Assembly (NCBI GenBank): GCA_000151295.1
Contig: GG745339.1
Span: forward strand, 1,071,278-1,090,363
DNA length: 19,086 nt
DNA from: Allomyces macrogynus ATCC 38327
Taxonomy: Eukaryota; Blastocladiomycota; Blastocladiomycetes; Blastocladiales; Blastocladiaceae
Direction: 5' to 3'
A program made the position numbers and the translations under genes. The notes under the pieces are model-generated. The model did not search any database. It was not told the origin of the DNA and was given only the letters and a program-made list of their open reading frames with translations. Every line of letters begins with the position of its first letter. The stretch's first letter is position 1. Positions 18,457 to 19,086 of this stretch are shown here, in pieces.

Positions 18457-18754
18457 TTGGAGAGAGAGAGAAGGGAGGGGAAACTTCGAGGGTGGGTGGG
18501 CGAATAGCGGGGAAAGCGCGGTCGCCTGCCCGCGGTTGACGAGATGGGACGGGACGCGATGAGACGGGGTGGACTGCATAGGCCGTGGCCGTTGGCGCGC
18601 GGGTACCAGAAGAGATCCATGTTCTGTAGGATGGTCGCGTGGTGAGTCGGTGAGCATCGGGAGACGGCCATCACGACACATGTCCAGATCGGGTGAGGTG
18701 GTGGCACCGTGCAAATCACGCCATCGAGGCGCGAACCTGCAGGTTTGTCTCGCG
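18457..18754. other. Intergenic region downstream of the RhoGEF
   Basis: It begins with a G/A-rich tract (GAGAGAGAGAAGGGAGGGG) immediately after the stop codon, then mixed GC-rich sequence. Open frames here have no recognisable motif. I see no gene. Confidence 0.5.
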
Positions 18755-18996
18755 ATGTCTCACGCGTCCAGCGTGCTGCAACCATGTGGTCGCGCTGCGC
18801 CACAGCCGCGGCCGCCTCCTGTCTCGGCCGTCGTTCGACCAGGTCGGCCCGCCTACCCATCGCCTAAAGCTCCCTCTCCCGCTCAAGAACTTGTCTCTGC
18901 TCCACCTCGTCGTCGTCGCCAGTCCAGTCCTGCTGCACGGTCAGCCCGCCCGCCCGCCCGCCCGCCCGCCCGCCCGCTCACCCGCCCGTGCAGCAT

Positions 18997-19028
<32 letters not shown>

Positions 19029-19086
19029 GCATCGGAACCCGACAACGGCGCCTTGACCGACTCAGCAACGATGCCCGCGCAGCTCG
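18755..19086 (+). CDS. Possible 5' end of a further gene, low complexity, cut by the window edge
   Basis: From ATG 18755 a frame stays open for 110 codons to the edge. It reads Pro/Ala/Arg-rich, then Ser-rich through a CAG-type repeat, then a basic segment. Composition is biased and no domain is visible. Another ATG at 18783 opens a 27-residue Arg/Ala/Ser peptide that resembles a mitochondrial presequence but stops at once. A third ATG at 19071 lies at the very edge. Which of these, if any, starts the next gene is undecided. Confidence 0.2.
18945..18977 (+). repeat. (CCCG)8 microsatellite
   Basis: Eight consecutive CCCG units run from 18945, followed by further imperfect CCCGCCCG to about 18988. 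Confidence 0.9.
18991..19030 (+). repeat. CAG/AGC trinucleotide repeat
   Basis: About thirteen CAG-type units with CAT and TAG interruptions. It would encode Ser in the open + frame, or Leu on the opposite strand. Confidence 0.9.

Noticed and set aside
18883..19068. Poly-leucine minus-strand peptide resembling a signal or membrane segment
   Set aside because: The leucines come solely from the CAG trinucleotide repeat, and the rest is the CCCG repeat read as Arg/Gly/Ala.

Overview
The window looks like nuclear DNA of a GC-rich, flagellated (zoosporic) fungus, most likely Blastocladiomycota or Chytridiomycota. This is an inference. One gene encodes the axonemal central-pair protein PF20/SPAG16, which only organisms with motile cilia keep. 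Another encodes a GATA zinc finger with the 18-residue loop found in fungal WC-2-type and plant factors. Introns are short GT-AG introns, most of 62-71 bp, often with GTACGT or GTGCGT donors, CTGAY-like branch sites and TAG acceptors.

Layout, left to right. 1-531 is a conspicuously AT-rich block without recognisable coding. 574-1099 (+) is the C-terminal exon of a GATA-type factor. 1100-2157 is an intergenic region with purine tracts, a 32-bp tandem repeat, a CACGTG E-box and a long pyrimidine-rich leader. 2158-5538 (+) is an intronless, full-length HMG-CoA reductase with membrane/sterol-sensing and catalytic domains. 6006-8542 (+) is PF20/SPAG16 in eight exons that all join in frame. 8694-10858 (-) is a DCAF5-like WD40 gene carrying a nonsense codon and several frame breaks. 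11204-12962 and 13386-14101 (+) are two diverged tandem copies of a DEDDy-type 3'-5' exonuclease gene, both damaged. 14287-15577 (-) is an FCP1/NLI-type HAD phosphatase with a mitochondrial-like N-terminus. 15845-18456 (+) is a DH-PH RhoGEF, head to head with the phosphatase. The right end is low-complexity sequence that may open the next gene.

The intact genes are ordinary housekeeping, flagellar and signalling functions with no operon-like logic: mevalonate/sterol synthesis, the flagellar axoneme, Rho GTPase activation, a HAD phosphatase and a GATA regulator. The unusual part is 8.7-14.1 kb, where a WD40 gene and a duplicated exonuclease are decaying between perfectly preserved neighbours. 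I found no CRISPR array, rRNA, tRNA, insertion sequence or clear new defence system.
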